Below, in pieces: positions 5,689-5,877 of a stretch of 5,877 bases of DNA. Below the pieces are notes generated by a model, which was not told the DNA's origin, ran no database searches, and worked only from the letters and a program-made list of their open reading frames with translations. Positions within the stretch are counted from its first letter, which is position 1, and the number at the start of each line of letters is the position of its first letter. A program made the position numbers and the translations under genes. Source of the DNA: Calditrichota bacterium (GTDB taxonomy: Bacteria > Calditrichota > Calditrichia > RBG-13-44-9 > J075); assembly GCA_003695285.1 (NCBI GenBank), contig RFIL01000291.1, positions 1 through 5,877 on the forward strand. Reading direction: 5' to 3'.

Positions 5689-5877
5689 ATGAAATCAAAA
5701 GAATTAATAAAAGTATTCGGCCTAATCCTGCTCCTGATGCAGTTGGGAGTTGCCCAGCAGTTAATCGATGCCCGGGGAACGGCAATGGCGTTTAGTAATT
5801 CAGCCGATACTCGTGGGTTAGAACAGGTGGGATTAAATCCGGCAACACTGTCGCTTCCTCATTTTGCCTCCTTTGAA
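5689..5877 (+). CDS. Outer-membrane beta-barrel-like protein, N-terminal fragment
   Basis: The first 63 codons of a gene leave the window on the right. The ATG at 5689 is preceded by a purine-rich Shine-Dalgarno stretch, GAGGAAAGGG (5675-5684). Residues 1-23 form a Sec signal peptide: MKSKELIK, the hydrophobic VFGLILLLMQLGV, and a likely cut after GVA before QQ. The mature start, IDARGTAMAFSNSADTRGLEQVGLNPATLSLP, follows the pattern 'A-R-G/x-x-A-M-x...NPA-x-L' seen at the N-terminus of FadL-like, PorV-like and DUF5723-type outer membrane proteins of the FCB group. That assignment is from recalled pattern only, and the barrel itself is outside the window. It lies 26 bp after the lipoprotein gene on the same strand with no terminator between them, so the two are probably co-transcribed and may act together in the outer membrane. 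Confidence 0.8.
   Translation, partial: MKSKELIKVFGLILLLMQLGVAQQLIDARGTAMAFSNSADTRGLEQVGLNPATLSLPHFASFE

Overview
The window reads as a bacterial chromosome segment, most likely from the FCB superphylum (Calditrichota, Marinimicrobia, KSB1 or Ignavibacteria-like lineages; the phylum cannot be fixed from this sequence alone). The main clue is a secreted subtilisin-like protease that ends in a type IX secretion (T9SS) sorting domain with the motif LYQNYPNPFN. A Sec lipoprotein and the start of an outer-membrane-type protein at the right end fit a Gram-negative envelope. Base composition looks moderate and even by eye, and no gene looks foreign.

Layout from left to right. Positions 1-223 (+) hold the C-terminus of thiamine pyrophosphokinase (thiN). 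It converges on a complete TetR-family repressor (257-844, -); a 9-bp inverted repeat lies between them and spans the repressor's stop codon. Positions 845-1375 hold no convincing protein gene but are structured. They contain a good minus-strand promoter for tetR, an overlapping plus-strand promoter-like pair, a possible 20-codon ORF, and a 129-bp element with perfect 15-bp terminal inverted repeats. That element sits inside one arm of an older inverted repeat. A strong plus-strand intrinsic-terminator structure overlaps the end of the next gene. Positions 1376-3130 (-) encode the S8 protease.

Positions 3131-3484 form a divergent intergenic region with a short palindrome and an orphan, strong Shine-Dalgarno sequence followed by very short ORFs. 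Positions 3512-5662 (+) encode a large lipoprotein of unknown function built from repeated beta-rich modules. It is followed 26 bp later by the first 63 codons of an outer-membrane-protein-like gene that runs off the window.

How the genes work together. The lipoprotein and the following barrel-like protein look like one operon and are the best candidate for an undescribed envelope system. The protease is probably exported by Sec and then T9SS to the surface or medium, and it shares only the divergent upstream region with that operon. ThiN and the TetR regulator are unrelated neighbours. The target of the TetR protein is not visible, apart from probable autoregulation and the orphan divergent transcript.
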